The notes: a model not told the origin generated them from the sequence alone. A stretch of 64,000 bases of DNA from Prorocentrum cordatum (GCA_963575745.1 CAUYUJ010019937.1:431562-495561); one strand, 5' to 3'. Counted from the first letter of the stretch, positions 10,129 to 18,986 are shown. Translations and numbers: made by a program.

Positions 10129-10416
10129 ATGATCAAGCGACGCTGGTCCATCAAGGAGACCGCCAGCATGGGCTGCGAGCTTTGCGAGCAGAGCTGCCGC
10201 GACAAGCGCGCAAAGCGGGGCTACTCGAAAATCGTCGAGCAGCAGCAACGCGAGCAGATGCTTCTCGAGAACCGCGTCAAGCTTCACTTCAACAAGTGTG
10301 CGTCGATCCAGGCCGAGTTCGACGAGCCCACCACGAGCAAGCGCGATGACGAGAGGAATCAGGCCGACACGAAGGCCGAGTCAGAGCCCGCCTCGCCCAT
10401 GCCCGTGGTCGCCTGA
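10129..10416 (+). CDS. Hypothetical charged protein or frameshifted continuation
   Basis: The open frame from ATG 10129 (MIKRRWSIKE) to TGA 10414-10416 gives 95 residues. It contains a cysteine cluster CELCEQSC, then a charged, probably helical stretch (EQQQREQMLLENRVKLHF) and an acidic Ser/Pro-rich tail. Codon bias matches the preceding segment, and the frame is open upstream to about 10054, overlapping the end of that segment. Either one gene has suffered a frameshift near 10050-10130 or two short genes overlap. I do not recognise the family. Confidence 0.45.
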   Translation: MIKRRWSIKETASMGCELCEQSCRDKRAKRGYSKIVEQQQREQMLLENRVKLHFNKCASIQAEFDEPTTSKRDDERNQADTKAESEPASPMPVVA

Positions 10417-10599
10417 GCGCGCGAGCTCCCCGCGCCAAGCGCACTATGCATTTCGCTGCGAGGGCGCCGTTTCGAGGCGCGCGCTCGAGCCCCATCTGCT
10501 TTTCATGCCCCAAGAGAGCGCCCGGGCACGCGCGAGCGGCGCTCCATACAGCGGGGCGCTACTCCCCTCCCCTCGCCCCCTCGCCGAGCGGTCCTCGAT

Positions 10600-11700
10600 C
10601 GTGCATCAGGGAACCAAGCGAGCTCGATCATCCATCCTCGGATCGATCACCCGAGATCTTGAGTCCGCGCATATTCGGGCGCTCTGGGTCCTAGATCCGA
10701 GAGTCGCCAAGCTCGGGCTCGAAGATCTGGCGTCCGCGATCCGAGGATCGAGGATCGAGCCTCGGCGATGCTCGGTCTCTACACTGCAATCGAGCATGCT
10801 CGGCCCTCCATCCTCGGATCGAGGATCCGAGATCTTGAGTCTGAGCATCTTCGAGCACCTTGGGTCCTAGATCCGAGGGTCGCAAAACTTCAACTCGAAG
10901 ATCTCAAATTCGACGCCCGAGGCTCGAGGACCCGGCACGAGCGATGGTGGGTCGCCCTTGTCGCCGTCATCGGGCCCACGCTGCCAACAAGCAGGCTCGA
11001 TCCTCCATCCTCGGATCGACGGTCCGAGATCCTGGTCTCGAGCATTTGCGAGCACCTAGGATCCGAGTTCCGAGAGTCGCCAAGCTTGGGCTGGAAGATC
11101 TCGGGTTCGACATCCGAGGCTCGAGGACCGAGCTTCGGCGATGGCCGACCGCCCTCGCCGCCGTTTTCGAGCCCACGCTGCCACCGCGCAGGCTCGACCC
11201 TCCATCCTCGGATCGAGGATCCGAGATCTTGGCCCCGAGCATCTGCGATCGCCTCGGATCCTAGACCCGAGGGTCGCCAAGCTTGGACTGGAAGATCTCG
11301 GGTTCGACATCTGAGGCTCGATGGCCGAGCCCAGCGATCCCCCGCTTGTCTTCGGGCCCAATCTGCCACCGAGCAGGCTTGATTCTTCATCCTCGGATCG
11401 AGGGTCCGAGATCTTGGTCTCGAGCATCTGCGAGCACCTCGGGTCCTAGACCCGAGGGTCGCCAAGCTTGGACTGGAAGATCTCGGGTTTGACATCCGAG
11501 GCTCGAGGGCTGAGCCCAGCGACCCCCCGCTTGTCTTCGGGCCCACTCTGCCACCGAGCAGGCTCGATTCTTCATCCTCGGGCCGAGGATCCGAGATCTT
11601 GGTCTCGAGCATCTGCGAGCGCCTCGGATCGTAGGCCCGAGGATCGCCACGCTTAGACTTCAGGATCTCGCGCCCCGGTTTCGAGGGTCGAGGGTTGAGC
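10600..11700. repeat. ~190-bp satellite, six units
   Basis: Units start with TCCATCCTCGGATCGA-like sequence at 10631, 10807, 11004, 11201, 11386 and 11571 (spacings 176, 197, 197, 182, 185). Each contains CCGAGATCTTGGTCTCGAGC and GTCGCCAAGCTTGG. The monomers are rich in TCGA/GATC palindromes. The 312-residue minus-strand frame across the array is not a gene. Confidence 0.9.
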
Positions 11701-11729
11701 CTCGACGCCTGGCGGCCACGCGCGCGCGC

Positions 11730-12085
11730 AAACGCGCGCGCGCGCAGCCGCGCCAACGCGCGCACGCACGCACACACACACACACTCACACACTCGCACA
11801 CTCGCACACTCGCACCCCCCTCGCGCACTCACGCACCCGCACTCCCACACACGCACGCACTACCACACACTCACGCACAATACCACAAGCACAAATCACT
11901 GCAGCCGCGACAACAATAGCTGCACAGCAGCACAGCAGCACCAGCAGGGCATAACAGCAAACAGACAAACAGCAATGATAACCAACAACAGCTGCACACC
12001 CGCACGCTCGCAAAACAGCAACAAGACAAACAAGAATAGCAAAAGCAACGAGACAAACAAGAACAGCAACACGAACAACAACAGG
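11730..12085. repeat. CG/CA dinucleotide tract, then CAACAG low complexity
   Basis: CGCG/CACA runs to about 11880, then AACAGCAACA-type sequence. The 432-residue minus-strand frame through this region (11786-13084) is Val/Cys/Leu low complexity. Confidence 0.85.
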
Positions 12086-12107
12086 TCGTGGCCAATTTAG
12101 GCTCAAG
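12086..12107 (+). other. Possible degenerate spliced-leader relic
   Basis: The 22 bases end in GGCTCAAG and contain CGTGGCCAATTTA. They resemble the dinoflagellate spliced leader (ends TTTTGGCTCAAG) with one insertion and two or three substitutions. A partial match inside low-complexity DNA could be chance. Confidence 0.25.
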
Positions 12108-12227
12108 CATTCTAAGCCAGCTGAGGACGCAGCGCAACATGGCCGAGACGCAGCGCCCCATGGCCGAGTCGGACAGCGACGATCGTCGGCTTGTCGCCGA
12201 GCGGTAGGACGACGAGAGCGTCGGCAA

Positions 12228-12692
12228 GTGGGCGAAGGGCGACGAGTCGGCGAGGGAGACGGAATCACCGCGCTGGGGGAGGGCGCCAGCAAACCCGAGA
12301 CGAGCCTTGAGGACAAGAAGTTTGACGACAAGAAGGCCGCGCTCTTGGTCGAGCCGAACGACGTGAAGGTCGAGGTGGAGGACAAGAAGGGCTCCCCAAA
12401 GTTGGAGAAGAAGGAGAAGCTGGAGGTCAAGCTCGGCCCTGAGGAGACGCGCAGGCGCCCCTGCAAGCCCGCAACCACGAGGCAGCGCGACGCCTCGCAG
12501 GCCTCGGGCCCGAGTCCTGACTCAGCCCCGGGGCGCCTCGCGAGCCGCTGGGAACTCTCTGGGCGAGGTGCTTTCGGGCAGAGTGAGGGCGATGTGCTGA
12601 GAACTCTCTGCGGGGCGACCCCCGGCATCGAGGGCGCCAGAAGAAAGAAGGAACGACAGGTGCCCGAGCGACGCAACCACCAACGCAAATAA
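12228..12692 (+). CDS. Hypothetical Lys/Glu-rich protein segment
   Basis: The open frame ends at TAA near 12690 and has no internal ATG, so it is either an exon or a fragment. The first 65 residues are strongly charged (SKPETSLEDKKFDDKKAALL, then KVEVEDKKGSPKLEKKEKLE), typical of a disordered or coiled-coil linker. The remainder is Arg/Gly/Ser-rich. GC3 is high as in neighbouring segments. An ATG-initiated reading at 12139 (MAETQRPMAESDSDDRR) lies upstream in a different frame and stops at 12207, which again suggests a frameshift. No function is assigned. Confidence 0.35.
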   Translation: MGEGRRVGEGDGITALGEGASKPETSLEDKKFDDKKAALLVEPNDVKVEVEDKKGSPKLEKKEKLEVKLGPEETRRRPCKPATTRQRDASQASGPSPDSAPGRLASRWELSGRGAFGQSEGDVLRTLCGATPGIEGARRKKERQVPERRNHQRK

Positions 12693-12925
12693 CACAGGCA
12701 CGCGCAAGCACCGCAACGCGCTGACACAACAGCAGCGGTCACACAAACAAGCGCAACGGCAACCCGCGCAACAACATCACCACCAACAACAGCAGAAGCA
12801 ACAGCAAGCAAGCACAACAGCAACACCAGCAACCGACGCAACAGCAAACCACAACAGCAGCGAAACAAGCAAGAACAACCAGCGAACATCAAGGAGCACC
12901 AACGACCAGCTAACGCGAACAACCT
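12693..12925. repeat. CAACAGCA low-complexity tract
   Basis: Degenerate AACAACAGC/GCAACAGCAAG repeats. No gene. Confidence 0.8.
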
Positions 12926-12947
12926 GCCGTAGCCACACGGGCTCGAG
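12926..12947 (+). other. Possible degenerate spliced-leader relic (second)
   Basis: The 22 bases begin GCCGTAGCCA and end GGCTCGAG. They agree with the dinoflagellate spliced leader at 17 of 22 positions by eye, and the mismatches cluster in the T run. It lies 32 bp upstream of a possible exon. Without a copy-number background this is only suggestive. Confidence 0.3.
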
Positions 12948-12979
12948 GTTTTCTGTTTCGAGCTACTGCAGCTTTGCAG

Positions 12980-13169
12980 CGTTACTCCGGTGGTCGCGCC
13001 GACGAAGCAGACGAGCTTGTCGAGCCTCTGGGGCCTGCAGACCTCGCCGCCCACGGTCCCGAGCTCGCGCGAGAAGCCGAGCAACTCGCCACGCGAGACG
13101 GCCGACTCTGCCGCGAGTTTCCGCGAGCAACTCGAGGCCGCGAGGCTCGAGGCTGAGGCGGCTGAGCAG
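12980..13169 (+). CDS. Candidate exon, unknown protein
   Basis: It is bounded by a polypyrimidine-like CTGCAGCTTTGCAG acceptor and a GAGCAG|GTTTTT donor. The frame reads a Ser/Thr-rich stretch (SSLWGLQTSPPTVPSSREKP), then an Ala/Glu helical segment (REQLEAARLEAEAAEQ). The sequence after the donor is T/C-rich and looks intronic. The partner exons were not identified. Confidence 0.4.
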
Positions 13170-13242
13170 GTTTTTCCTTCCTCATCCTTCTCCCGCTGTT
13201 ATCTTGTTTCTCCTGTTGTCCTTCCATTTCTCTTATATTTTG

Positions 13243-13300
13243 GATCGAAGGTGCTATCGCTTCGTGCTGTCTAGCAACAGCTTCAAACATGCTTCTGCCT
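13243..13300. repeat. Dispersed repeat family H, partial copy
   Basis: GATCGAAGGTGCTATCGC and GTCTAGCAACAGCTTC match the first half of the copies at 8.63 and 53.64 kb. Confidence 0.6.
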
Positions 13301-13483
13301 TCCCTTCTGTCTTTCAATTTGCTTATCTTCCTTTTCTCGCTCTCTCTTTCCGCCCCCCCCCACCCCCCGCCGGGATCCGATTTTATTTTCCCTGCAGGGA
13401 ATATGCTTGTACAACTTAATACCTGTGGCCCCGAATTTGTTTTTTGGTTTTCAGAACCCATCCTGGGGCCATCCTCTTCTCCC

Positions 13484-13632
13484 CCCCGCCCCCCCCCCCC
13501 CCCCCCCCCCCGCACGCGCGCGCGCGCGCACACACGCACACACACACACACGCGCGCACACGCACACGCGCACGCGCGCGCGCACGCGCGCGCACGCGCG
13601 CGCGCACGCACGCACACGCACACGCACACGCA

Positions 13633-13663
<31 letters not shown>

Positions 13664-13665
13664 CA
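13484..13665. repeat. Poly-C followed by CG/CA dinucleotide tract
   Basis: C homopolymer to about 13511, then alternating CG/CA, potentially Z-DNA forming. All frames through it are artefacts. Confidence 0.95.
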
Positions 13666-14039
13666 TTATCATTCCTCTCTTCCTGCCCGTGCCCGCGCTC
13701 CTACTAGTAATATTCCAATCAACCCGCGTGGTAGGGGGGGGGGGGATCTTGCCACTTCGGCCCATCTCTGGGCCTTGCATGGACCTTGCATCTTTGCCGC
13801 TCATCCTTACTGCGCGGGCCGACTGCAATGCTATGAGCATCCCCCCCCCCCTTTCCTCCGCGCAGGGGCGACTCGCGGCCGCGGCCGCGCGCCGAGAGTT
13901 TGCGAGCGCTGGGGGCACGCCCCTCGCCGCGCGCGACTTCGGCCGAGGTGCGCAGCGAAGCTTCGGCGTGGGCGGGGGGCCCCGCAGCGCGAGCGCGGAG
14001 CACAGGGGAACGCACACCCCCCCAAGATGCGCCCACGTT
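13666..14039. other. No gene supported
   Basis: GC-rich sequence upstream of the next coding-like segment. The plus frame continues open but looks non-coding until about 14040. Confidence 0.4.
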
Positions 14040-14612
14040 GCGACGAGACCCAAATTGCAGTCCAAGCTCCAGATCTTCCTCGGCTGGAGCAAGCGCGCGG
14101 ACGAGCACAACAGGACGAAGTTCGCCTCCCCGCCGCCTCGAGCGAGCGCCGAGCTGCAGCACAAGTTGCACTGGGGCCACGAGACGGTTGCACGATGGCA
14201 AGGCCTTCGAGCTGCCCTCGAGAAGATGGTTGCCACGGCGAGGCTGGGCAAGAACGGCCTCGCAGGCTGCGGGTGCGCCCGAGTGAACCAGCAGAGGCGC
14301 AACAGGAGCCAGGGCGCCAGGCTGTCCTGCCAGATCCCTGGTCAAGTCACAGCCAAGCGCCCGCTCGAGGGCCTCGTGCACCGCCTCGCGCGCCGGTTCA
14401 AGCGGGGGCGCGAGCACGGCCACGAGGTCAGGAAGAAGACCTTTCTGTCGCGGCTGCGCAACGCGTTGGCCTTCGAGCAGGACAAGCAGCTCCACTTGCT
14501 GAGGATCAGTCAGAAGAGTTACATCGCCGGGGCCCTCAAGAGGGCGACCAAGCGCCTGAGTACCTTCCAGCTTATCCAGACGACCAAGAAGGACAAGCAG
14601 CGGGTGGAATAA
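14040..14612 (+). CDS. Hypothetical basic protein segment
   Basis: The open frame ends at TAA 14610-14612. A plausible acceptor (AAATTGCAG at about 14058) precedes the region where codon use becomes coding-like. The protein is strongly basic (AKRPLEGLVHRLARRFKRGR, KKTFLSRLRNALAFEQDKQL), probably helical, with a CGCARVNQQRRNR patch. There is no Met start nearby and no recognised domain. Coding-like sequence resumes at 14626 in another frame, so the stop at 14610 may reflect decay or a sequencing error. Confidence 0.45.
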   Translation, partial: ATRPKLQSKLQIFLGWSKRADEHNRTKFASPPPRASAELQHKLHWGHETVARWQGLRAALEKMVATARLGKNGLAGCGCARVNQQRRNRSQGARLSCQIPGQVTAKRPLEGLVHRLARRFKRGREHGHEVRKKTFLSRLRNALAFEQDKQLHLLRISQKSYIAGALKRATKRLSTFQLIQTTKKDKQRVE

Positions 14613-14625
14613 TTAATTCGCCCTC

Positions 14626-14727
14626 TCGAGGATAAACGCAAGCGGGCGCAAGGGCCAGCGCCTCTCCGACCGGAGGACGCAGACCCTCAGGAGAAGGCCG
14701 CGCTCACCTGGGCAACGGCGGACAGGT
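14626..14727 (+). pseudogene. Frameshifted continuation of preceding segment
   Basis: A short open stretch reads LEDKRKRAQGPAPLRPEDAD followed by PQEKAALTWATADRW. Its composition fits the upstream basic protein, but it lies in a different frame after the stop. It runs into TAGTAG-rich low complexity. Confidence 0.35.
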
Positions 14728-14861
14728 GGCACTATTAGTATTAGTAGTCGTTAGTCGTAGTAGTGGTAGCACTGACTAATACTAGCTGTAGTGGTCGGAG
14801 GAAATAGTTACTAGTCGTGATAATTACGAGTGCTGCTCGTAATTACTATTACGATTACGAG

Positions 14862-14985
14862 TAATTGGACTAGTCGCTGGATCGAGCGCGACCTGCGCGA
14901 GATCCGAGGCGAGGGCCGCCAAACGCACGATGCGCAACCGCGGCAACGAAAGGCCAGCGACGACGATTTGGCCACGACCAGATAC
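14862..14985 (+). pseudogene. Gene fragment homologous to 18552-18690, cut by a TAC microsatellite
   Basis: Reads SRWIERDLREIRGEGRQ. Roughly 54 bp are near-identical to 18555-18611, where the frame reads SRWIERALREIRGEGRR within a longer open frame. A weaker match (GGCCAGCGACGACGA) follows in both. After about 14990 the copy is replaced by TAC triplets, so it is a truncated paralogue or partial duplicate. Confidence 0.6.
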
Positions 14986-14989
14986 TATT

Positions 14990-15020
14990 AATATTTTATT
15001 CCTACTACAAGAATCTACTG

Positions 15021-15087
<67 letters not shown>

Positions 15088-15095
15088 CATTACTT

Positions 15096-15131
<36 letters not shown>

Positions 15132-15343
15132 AGTACTAACTACTAACTAACGAACTACTAACTACCAACTACTAACTACTAACTACTTCTACTACAACAA
15201 CAACTACTACTACTACTACCACTACCCGGTACTACTAGTAACCCCATACTTCAAGATGCTACTACTACCAGGTACTACTGCTACCATGTACGATTACAAG
15301 GTACTACGACTAGTAACGATTATTAGTCGTAGTAGTAGTAGTC

Positions 15344-15376
<33 letters not shown>

Positions 15377-15480
15377 CGACTACCACTGCTACGATCGACA
15401 CCTCAACTATTACGACTACTACTACTACTACTTCTACTACTCCTACTACTTTTACGACTACTTCTATTACTACTACTACA

Positions 15481-15517
<37 letters not shown>

Positions 15518-15615
15518 ATACTGCTACTACTACTATTACTGCTACTACTGCTACTACTACTATTACTACGAACTTCAACAACAACAACAACAACTACTAC
15601 TACTACTACTACTAC
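14990..15615. repeat. TAC/TAG microsatellite
   Basis: About 600 bp of TAC, AAC and GTA triplets. Poly-Thr/Tyr (plus) and poly-Val/Ser (minus) frames are artefacts. Confidence 0.95.
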
Positions 15616-15625
15616 TACCACGAGG

Positions 15626-15845
15626 TTCGTGCACCTGGTGGCCAGGGGCGGCTCCGAGGACCTCCGCCTCTTTTTCGGGGGCCCCGAGACTTTTACCCAG
15701 TGCAGGGCCCGCGCGAGCGTGGTCGTCGTCGACGCCGCCGCGCTCGGGCTCAAGCTCCGCGGCGAGGAGCGCGCGCACGTCAGCGAGAGCGCGGTCCCGG
15801 CACGAGCGAAGTGGGCGCGGAACGACAGGAGGCCACCTGCCCAAC
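15626..15845 (+). CDS. Hypothetical coding segment
   Basis: Open frame directly after the TAC tract, reading VHLVARGGSEDLRLFFGGPE, then ASVVVVDAAALGLKLRGEER and a basic tail. The hydrophobic VVVVDAAALGLKL stretch looks like a buried strand-helix. The beginning is lost in the microsatellite. Family not recognised. Confidence 0.4.
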
Positions 15846-15934
15846 AGCGGCCGCTGTTGGTTCGGTACAACATTTGTTGCGAGGCATTGTGCCCATTCTT
15901 TGCGCGCCCATTTCGGGCGCCCACGTGGCGCGCG

Positions 15935-16119
15935 TAGCGGGCGCCAAGAAGCGCATCGCGAACCGCCGCAAGAAGCGCCGCGAGACGAGCAGCGAGCGCG
16001 ACAAGGCCAAGCACTTGGCAGAGCACCCCGATCAGAGGGCGCAAGCGGAGCAGGCTTACTCGAGCGCAGGAGACAAGTACAGGATCACCTTCATCAACAT
16101 CTTCGCGGTCGAGAACTGA
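15935..16119 (+). CDS. Hypothetical basic coding segment
   Basis: Open frame to TGA 16117-16119 reads AGAKKRIANRRKKRRETSSE, RDKAKHLAEHPDQRAQAEQA and ends GDKYRITFINIFAVEN. The Lys/Arg-rich start resembles a nuclear localisation signal. It is not in the frame of the preceding segment. No recognised domain. Confidence 0.45.
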
Positions 16120-16152
16120 TTCGACCCGAGGAGGGGGCCCAAGCCCGCCAAG

Positions 16153-16525
16153 ATGCGCAGCGCCCCCCTTGTTCCCCGCGCAAGGCACTGCCGAGTCAGC
16201 GACACGACTCTCGAGGAGGGCACCTGGCCGCGGGACGCCATTTACGAGCGGAGCGATGGCGAGGCGGGGCGCTTCCGAGCAGGCGAGCCCCTGGGGGCAT
16301 TGCTCAAGGGCTGGCGCAACGCTCTGCTCAAGTTCTCCGAGGAGGACCGCGCAAGGGTCTTCGAGGCCATCGACGCGCGGGGACAGCCGGGAGCCTGGAC
16401 GGACGATCTTGTGGCAAGCTGGACCGTCGACTCTGTCGAGCAGGAGCGCGGCCAGAGCTTCGCGTTCCCAGACTGCCTCTCGAGCCAGTGGGCCGAGGCA
16501 GCGACGCTGCGAGCGTGGCTCAATA
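16153..16525 (+). CDS. Hypothetical coding segment (ATG start)
   Basis: ATG 16153 opens MRSAPLVPRARHCRVSDTTL and continues through EGTWPRDAIYERSDGEAGRF, EPLGALLKGWRNALLKFSEE and DRARVFEAIDARGQPGAWTD. The composition is globular, acidic and aromatic-containing with strong GC3. Around 16525 the convincing frame changes to that of the next segment with no intervening sequence, which points to a frameshift rather than an intron. Family not recognised. Confidence 0.5.
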
Positions 16526-16526
16526 T

Positions 16527-16735
16527 ATGTCATCTACGCGCCTGGCCCCTGACGTCACGAGCTTCTCGCAAGTGCCCGACGCTCGCGAGCGCGGCCAGCT
16601 CGAGGCCAAGATCCGAGAGGTCAAGGCTGAAATACCTCGGGCAATGGAGCAAGACTGGATCCAGAAGACCAAGGCCGAGCCCCAGAATGAGTACACGTCC
16701 TGGACACAATGGGGACCGACGAGCGCCCCTAGTGC
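16527..16735 (+). CDS. Hypothetical coding segment, frame-changed continuation
   Basis: Reads MSSTRLAPDVTSFSQVPDAR, then ERGQLEAKIREVKAEIPRAM and EQDWIQKTKAEPQNEYTSWT. A probable amphipathic helix (EAKIREVKAEIPRAMEQDW) is present. The ATG at 16527 could be a true start, but continuity with both neighbours suggests one broken gene. Confidence 0.45.
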
Positions 16736-17455
16736 GTCTCCGAGGCCCGCGCCCGCTTCCGCGGGCAGAACAACGGCGCGGTGCCGCTCCGAGGGCTGCA
16801 AGCCCACCAGATGCTCGCGGTCAGGCCGACAGGGCAAGGCGAGCTCATGGTCGCCGCGGGCACGGGGCCGTGGAGCTACCCCATCGACCCCGCCCGCGGC
16901 ATCGAGACAAGCCTGGCGAAAGAGCGCCTCGAGGGCATCTGGAGCTGGCCCGAGGGCGCGCCGCCCGTGCCCGAGTGGAGCGAGTGCTTCCACGTCGAAG
17001 ACGTGCCGAGGGACCACGAGCAGGACGAGAACCCCTGCCTCCTGGATTTCCGAGAGTTGGACTTCGAGCCCACCGGCGAGCAGAAGGACATGCCCAAACC
17101 ACCAGAGGAGCGGATCAAGGAGGTCAAGTTCCCGCGCGCCCTCGAGAACAGGATCAAGCTGAAAGCGAGCATTCAACGCCACCACAGGTGGGCGCCTAAG
17201 TCCGCGGACCAGTCATTGGGCAAGCACGCTCGCAAGTGGCAGCGCGAGAAGGTCAAGACTGGCGGCGAGACCTCGCTCGAGCACCTCAGCAGAGGCGCGG
17301 CCGAGGCGAAGCTCACAGGCAGGCCGCCGAAGGCGCGCGCCAGCTTCTCCAAGAAGCCCAGGCAGATGGAGCAAGCGGACGACAACGCCAAGACAAGGAA
17401 CAGGGCCAAGCAGGAGAACGGCCTCGAGGCTTGCGAGGGCCCCCCCCCCCTGGCA
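16732..17455 (+). CDS. Hypothetical protein, longest clean segment of the 15.6-19 kb chain
   Basis: About 240 codons of consistent coding character. It opens CVSEARARFRGQNNGAVPLR and includes MLAVRPTGQGELMVAAGTGP, a Trp-rich acidic stretch (LEGIWSWPEGAPPVPEWSEC), LLDFRELDFEPTGEQKDMPK and a basic C-terminal part (HARKWQREKVKTGG; PPKARASFSKKPRQMEQ). The frame remains open until a C homopolymer at about 17446-17455, where coding character switches frame. No signal peptide or membrane segment. I do not recognise the family. Confidence 0.5.
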
Positions 17456-17690
17456 CGGCAAGGTGGCGCGCGTCGCCGAGGAGGTCAACTGCGAGGGCAG
17501 GCGCGGCAGAGCGCACGACGTCTGGCGAGTCCCGGGCACCGAGGACGAGCACCGCCCGCGCGTCCTCGAGGTGGAGACTGCAATGACCTTTCAGCTCGAC
17601 AGCAGCGAGGCTGGGCGGGGGCGGCGGCAGCAGGCGGAAGTTGGCGGACAAGGAAAGAGACGACAGCGGAAGCAGGCGGAAGCACCGTGA
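17449..17690 (+). CDS. Continuation after poly-C frame change
   Basis: After the ten-C run the good frame is PPWHGKVARVAEEVNCEGRR, GRAHDVWRVPGTEDEHRPRV, LEVETAMTFQLD, followed by a Gln/Arg-rich tail ending at TGA 17688-17690. A length error in the C run would join it in frame to the preceding segment, so this may be a sequencing artefact rather than decay. Confidence 0.45.
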
Positions 17691-17751
17691 AGCGGAAGCA
17701 GGCGGAAGCTAACGAGCGCCTGCGAATCCCGAGCGCCACAGGTCACGATCG

Positions 17752-18160
17752 CGCATGGTTGCAAGGGCCCCGGGCCGCAGAAGCTCGACTGGCGCCAGAC
17801 AAGTTTGTGTCGCCGCGCCGCGCTCGCCAAGGGGCTCGCGATCATGAGCTGCGAGCAGGTCGTCAAGGGCGACCCCCTCGAGCTGGGCACGGTGCATTCG
17901 CTGCTGGGCGAGATCGAGGAGCGCGCGGGCGCCCCCGACAACGTTTTGGCGGTCGAGCCCACGGCGGCCGTCGCCCGGGCTCGAGGGGGCCAGGGCGAGG
18001 ACGCACCCGCCGCCCAGCAGCCCGAGGAGCAGGAGCTCTGGGCCGAGAGGGTCGACGAGGCCCAGCACGCGCTGGCGCGCGTGCACTCCGAGGCGCCCGC
18101 GCATTGCGCGCGCCTCAAGGTCGGCGGCTGCTGCAATGGCCCCCTGCCCCGGGGCGCCTC
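17752..18160 (+). CDS. Hypothetical acidic coding segment
   Basis: Reads HGCKGPGPQKLDWRQTSLCR, LAKGLAIMSCEQVVKGDPLE, LGTVHSLLGEIEERAGAPDN and an acidic Ala/Glu/Gln-rich part (PEEQELWAERVDEAQHALAR). It is helical, probably a coiled coil at the end. Family not recognised. The frame changes again by about 18215. Confidence 0.45.
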
Positions 18161-18214
18161 CAGCGTTCAACTCCGGTTTGGAGCGAGCCCTGGAGGCGCC
18201 CTCGCGGCTATTCC

Positions 18215-18345
18215 CACCGGGTTTCGAGGATCGACGGGGGCGGCGTCGAGGTGGAGTACCGCGACGCCTTCAAGCAGCCGTCCGAGAACGCCGAGCAGGC
18301 CCAGCAGGGCCACGCGCGAACTCACGCCGGCGCCCCGCGAATTCT
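18215..18345 (+). pseudogene. Short coding-like fragment in a third frame
   Basis: Reads SRIDGGGVEVEYRDAFKQPS, then ENAEQAQQGHARTHAG, and fits the preceding acidic segment in composition. It lies between two segments in other frames, consistent with a chain of indels. Confidence 0.3.
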
Positions 18346-18458
18346 GAGGGGGGAAGGTGAGGTTCACTTTTCTCGGGAGCTGTCGAGCGAAGTGCGCCCC
18401 GCCCTCCTCGTCAGAAATCGCGGGTAGGGTTCGCGCGTGGCCCCCCAAGGCCGCCGCG

Positions 18459-18986
18459 ATGATCCCCCGCGAGCTCGGCGCCATTGGCCCTGGCGAGCAC
18501 TTCCCAGCTCCGAGCAACAAGCGGCGCCAAGTAAACGGTTGGAGTTGCGGCCTGTGGACGAGTCGCTGGATCGAGCGCGCCTTGCGCGAGATCCGAGGCG
18601 AGGGCCGCCGAGTGCCAGCGCGCCCCCGCGCCGCGGTCGCTCGAGGCAACGAGGTCATCAGTAAACCCAGGGAGGCCAGCGACCACGACGCGGTGATGGC
18701 CAAGGCCAAGGCCGCGGCCAAGCACAAGTCCAACCCCTGCAAGGACCCGACGGCGGCCGAGCCGAAGTGCGCCACCTACGAGGAGGCTAGCGCCGCCGCG
18801 CAGCTTTGCACCAAGTGTCTCCCGTGCAAGGACGGCTCCAAAGGATGCCGTGCTTGCGTGGGAGAGTGGATCGAAGTCCAGCGCGAGAGGGGTTTCTTGG
18901 CCAGATCTGCCAATGACCTCTCTTGCGCTGGCAAATCTAGGCGCCTGTTTCGCCGCGAGCTTCGAGATCGCCCCAGTCAGCCTTGA
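18459..18986 (+). CDS. Hypothetical cysteine-containing protein
   Basis: ATG 18459 (MIPRELGAIGPGEHFPAP) to TGA 18984-18986 gives 175 residues. It contains SRWIERALREIRGEGRR, the segment duplicated at 14.86 kb. A Lys/Ala-rich helix (DAVMAKAKAAAKHKSN) and a cysteine cluster CTKCLPCKDGSKGCRACVG follow. The cluster spacing (C-x2-C-x2-C-x6-C-x2-C) would suit zinc binding, but I do not recognise the domain. The C-terminus reads into the 60-bp tandem repeat that starts near 18951, so the natural end may have been altered by it. Confidence 0.5.
   Translation: MIPRELGAIGPGEHFPAPSNKRRQVNGWSCGLWTSRWIERALREIRGEGRRVPARPRAAVARGNEVISKPREASDHDAVMAKAKAAAKHKSNPCKDPTAAEPKCATYEEASAAAQLCTKCLPCKDGSKGCRACVGEWIEVQRERGFLARSANDLSCAGKSRRLFRRELRDRPSQP

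Noticed and set aside
10890-11828. 312-residue minus-strand open frame
   Set aside because: It coincides with the 190-bp satellite and repeats with it.
11786-13084. 432-residue minus-strand frame rich in Val/Leu/Cys
   Set aside because: It is antisense to CAACAG low-complexity DNA and to a better plus-strand coding segment. The apparent membrane segments are composition artefacts.
13407-14612. Single 401-codon gene starting at 13407
   Set aside because: The first half runs through a poly-C and CG/CA tract and has no coding character. Only the part from about 14040 is kept.
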